A program made the position numbers and the translations under genes. From contig VBAH01000054.1 of NCBI GenBank assembly GCA_005884685.1, positions 124,001 to 188,000 of the forward strand: 64,000 nucleotides of DNA. Reading direction: 5' to 3'. Numbering within the stretch: position 1 is the first letter of the stretch; each line of letters starts with the position of its first letter. This stretch comes from Alphaproteobacteria bacterium. Its GTDB lineage: Bacteria; Pseudomonadota; Alphaproteobacteria; Rhizobiales; Xanthobacteraceae. The notes beneath the pieces were generated by a model that saw nothing but the letters and a program-made list of their open reading frames with translations, did no database searches and was not told the DNA's origin. Below are positions 62,916-64,000 of this stretch, piece after piece.

Positions 62916-63127
62916 GGATACTCCCCTTTGCGGTGATGCCGGGCGATTCGGGCGATTGGTGCGTTTCTTGTATGTCGGGACCGCCCGGGAGGAAGTCAAA
63001 CCGCAGCCGGTTTCTTGCCAGGCAAGCAGGGTTTGCAGAGCGGCAATGCGGCAATGCGGACGGCCTAGCGGGAATGTGAAGAGTGACGAGCCCGCTACCC
63101 TGATAATTTTGCCGCAGGGGAAGTTCA

Positions 63128-63958
63128 ATGGATATGGATAGTCCTGCGACCGGGGTGCATGTCGCCGCAGGCAAAGGGCGGCCCGTGGCGCTGATTACGG
63201 GTGCATCCTCCGGGATCGGGGCGGCGCTCGCGCATGTCTTCGCGCAGAACGGCCACGAGGTCGTGCTCGCGGCGCGCCGCGAGCGTCAGCTTGCCGCGAT
63301 CGCGGAGCGCATCCGCGCGGCGGGTTATCGCGCGCCGCACATCGTGCCGGTCGACCTGACCCGTGCGGACAGCGCCGAGCACCTCGCGCAGGCGCTTGCA
63401 GCGCGTCACCTCGAGCCGGCATTTCTGGTGAACAATGCGGGCTACGGCCTGCTCGGGCCCGCAGCGAAGCTCGACCGGGGCGAGCAGCTCGGGATGATCG
63501 ATCTCAACTGCCGCTCGCTCACGGACCTGTCGCTGCGCTGGATCAACAGCCTCGCCCGCCACCGCGGCGGCATTCTCAACGTGGCGTCGATCTCGGGGTT
63601 CATCCCAGGCCCCGGCATGTCGGTCTACAACGCCTCGAAGGCCTACGTGATCTCGTTCAGCGTCGGACTGCGGCGCGAGCTGAAGCCGAAGGGCATCCGC
63701 GTCACCGCGCTCTGCCCCGGTCCGGTGCCGACCGAATTCCAGGCCCGTGCCGGCATCCTCGACGTGCATTATCCGCGCGGCTTCGACCGCAGCGCCGAGG
63801 ATGTGGCGCAGCAGGGCTACCGCGGGCTGATGCGCAACCGCGCGGTCGTGGTGCCCGGCCTGCACAACAAGCTGGTGCCGTGGCTGCCGCGTTTCCTGCC
63901 GCGCGATGTCCTTGCCGGGCTCGTCTACGGCCGCCTGCGCCGCTGGGAGGATGCCTGA
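63128..63958 (+). CDS. SDR-family NAD(P)-dependent oxidoreductase
   Basis: 276 residues. AGGGGAAG precedes the ATG. The cofactor motif ALITGASSGIGAALAHVFA, the NNAGYGLLGP segment, catalytic Ser in LNVASISGFIPGPG, and YNASKAY with Tyr and Lys are present. This resembles the DltE/YqjQ-like group of SDRs, with C-terminal extension RALMRNRAVVVPGLHNKLV-type (here RGLMRNRAVVVPGLHNK). Substrate unknown. Confidence 0.92.
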   Translation: MDMDSPATGVHVAAGKGRPVALITGASSGIGAALAHVFAQNGHEVVLAARRERQLAAIAERIRAAGYRAPHIVPVDLTRADSAEHLAQALAARHLEPAFLVNNAGYGLLGPAAKLDRGEQLGMIDLNCRSLTDLSLRWINSLARHRGGILNVASISGFIPGPGMSVYNASKAYVISFSVGLRRELKPKGIRVTALCPGPVPTEFQARAGILDVHYPRGFDRSAEDVAQQGYRGLMRNRAVVVPGLHNKLVPWLPRFLPRDVLAGLVYGRLRRWEDA

Positions 63959-63976
63959 CTGCATCCCGGCGCGGCA

Positions 63977-63991
63977 CAGCATGAAATGCTG
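63977..63991 (+). terminator. Short hairpin after the SDR gene
   Basis: CAGCAT, loop GAA, ATGCTG, 18 bases past the stop codon at the window edge. Only six pairs and no T-run visible before the end, so it is a weak terminator candidate. Confidence 0.3.
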
Positions 63992-64000
63992 GGCTGCAGA

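Noticed and set aside
1-64000. CRISPR arrays, insertion sequences and prophage
   Set aside because: I saw no regularly spaced identical repeats, no transposase or integrase motif and no phage structural genes.

Overview
The window looks like chromosomal DNA of a high-GC alphaproteobacterium of the Rhizobiales (Bradyrhizobium, Pseudolabrys or Xanthobacteraceae type). Pointers are two Bug-type (TTT) solute receptors, a Ku and multidomain LigD pair, DUF1194 and extensin-like proteins, an RT0821-type lipoprotein beside pdxH, a CbpA-like DnaJ, and palindromic spacer repeats (GTCATGGCCGGG and GCATGATCCCGAAAA types) that I associate with this group. The assignment comes from gene content only.

Layout. 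0-6.2 kb is catabolic: a Bug receptor, an IlvD/Edd dehydratase, a Nudix hydrolase, a second Bug receptor and a metallo-beta-lactamase-fold hydrolase. 6.1-9.4 kb is a minus-strand envelope cluster (DUF1499, M48 protease, DUF898). 9.4-11.5 kb is accessory: a gene-poor spacer with hairpins, a serine-type tRNA whose anticodon reads UCG, an AT-richer winged-helix-like protein and a small GIY-YIG-like protein. 11.6-20.8 kb holds metabolic and envelope genes (GMC oxidoreductase, acyl-CoA ligase, HAD phosphatase, extensin-like protein, CPBP protease, amidase) and a MASE4-type histidine kinase. 20.9-27.4 kb holds an HNH protein and a three-gene minus-strand unit: TIR-membrane-FGE protein, secreted caspase-like/Sel1 protein, and an unknown secreted protein. 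27.6-36.7 kb has a class III aminotransferase, an alpha/beta hydrolase, an L,D-transpeptidase, CorA, VapBC, an AraC regulator, an SDR, pdxH and a lipoprotein. 36.9-40.2 kb has DnaJ, an ECF sigma/anti-sigma pair and fabI. 40.2-45.5 kb is a minus-strand operon of a Pls/PosA-type NRPS, a GNAT and a phosphopantetheinyl transferase. 45.8-48.0 kb is aroC-ribB. 48.0-49.7 kb holds a ParE-type toxin pair, a probably frameshifted membrane protein and a PsiF-like secreted protein. 50.2-52.3 kb has two tandem SET-domain proteins and a DUF1194 protein. 52.4-57.8 kb is a minus-strand run: RNA methyltransferase, MATE transporter, tlyA (apparently without a standard start codon) and dxs. 58.0-61.6 kb is ku-ligD (end joining), followed by a small secreted protein, a pirin and an SDR.

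Best candidates for something new are (1) the TIR-FGE / caspase / secreted-protein operon, which reads like an envelope-spanning conflict or cell-death module, (2) the class II tRNA with a UCG anticodon beside a foreign-looking gene, (3) the self-contained NRPS-PPTase-GNAT operon with a basic-amino-acid-like specificity pattern, and (4) the tandem bacterial SET proteins. All positions and motifs were read by eye. No database search was run, so family names come from motif recognition.
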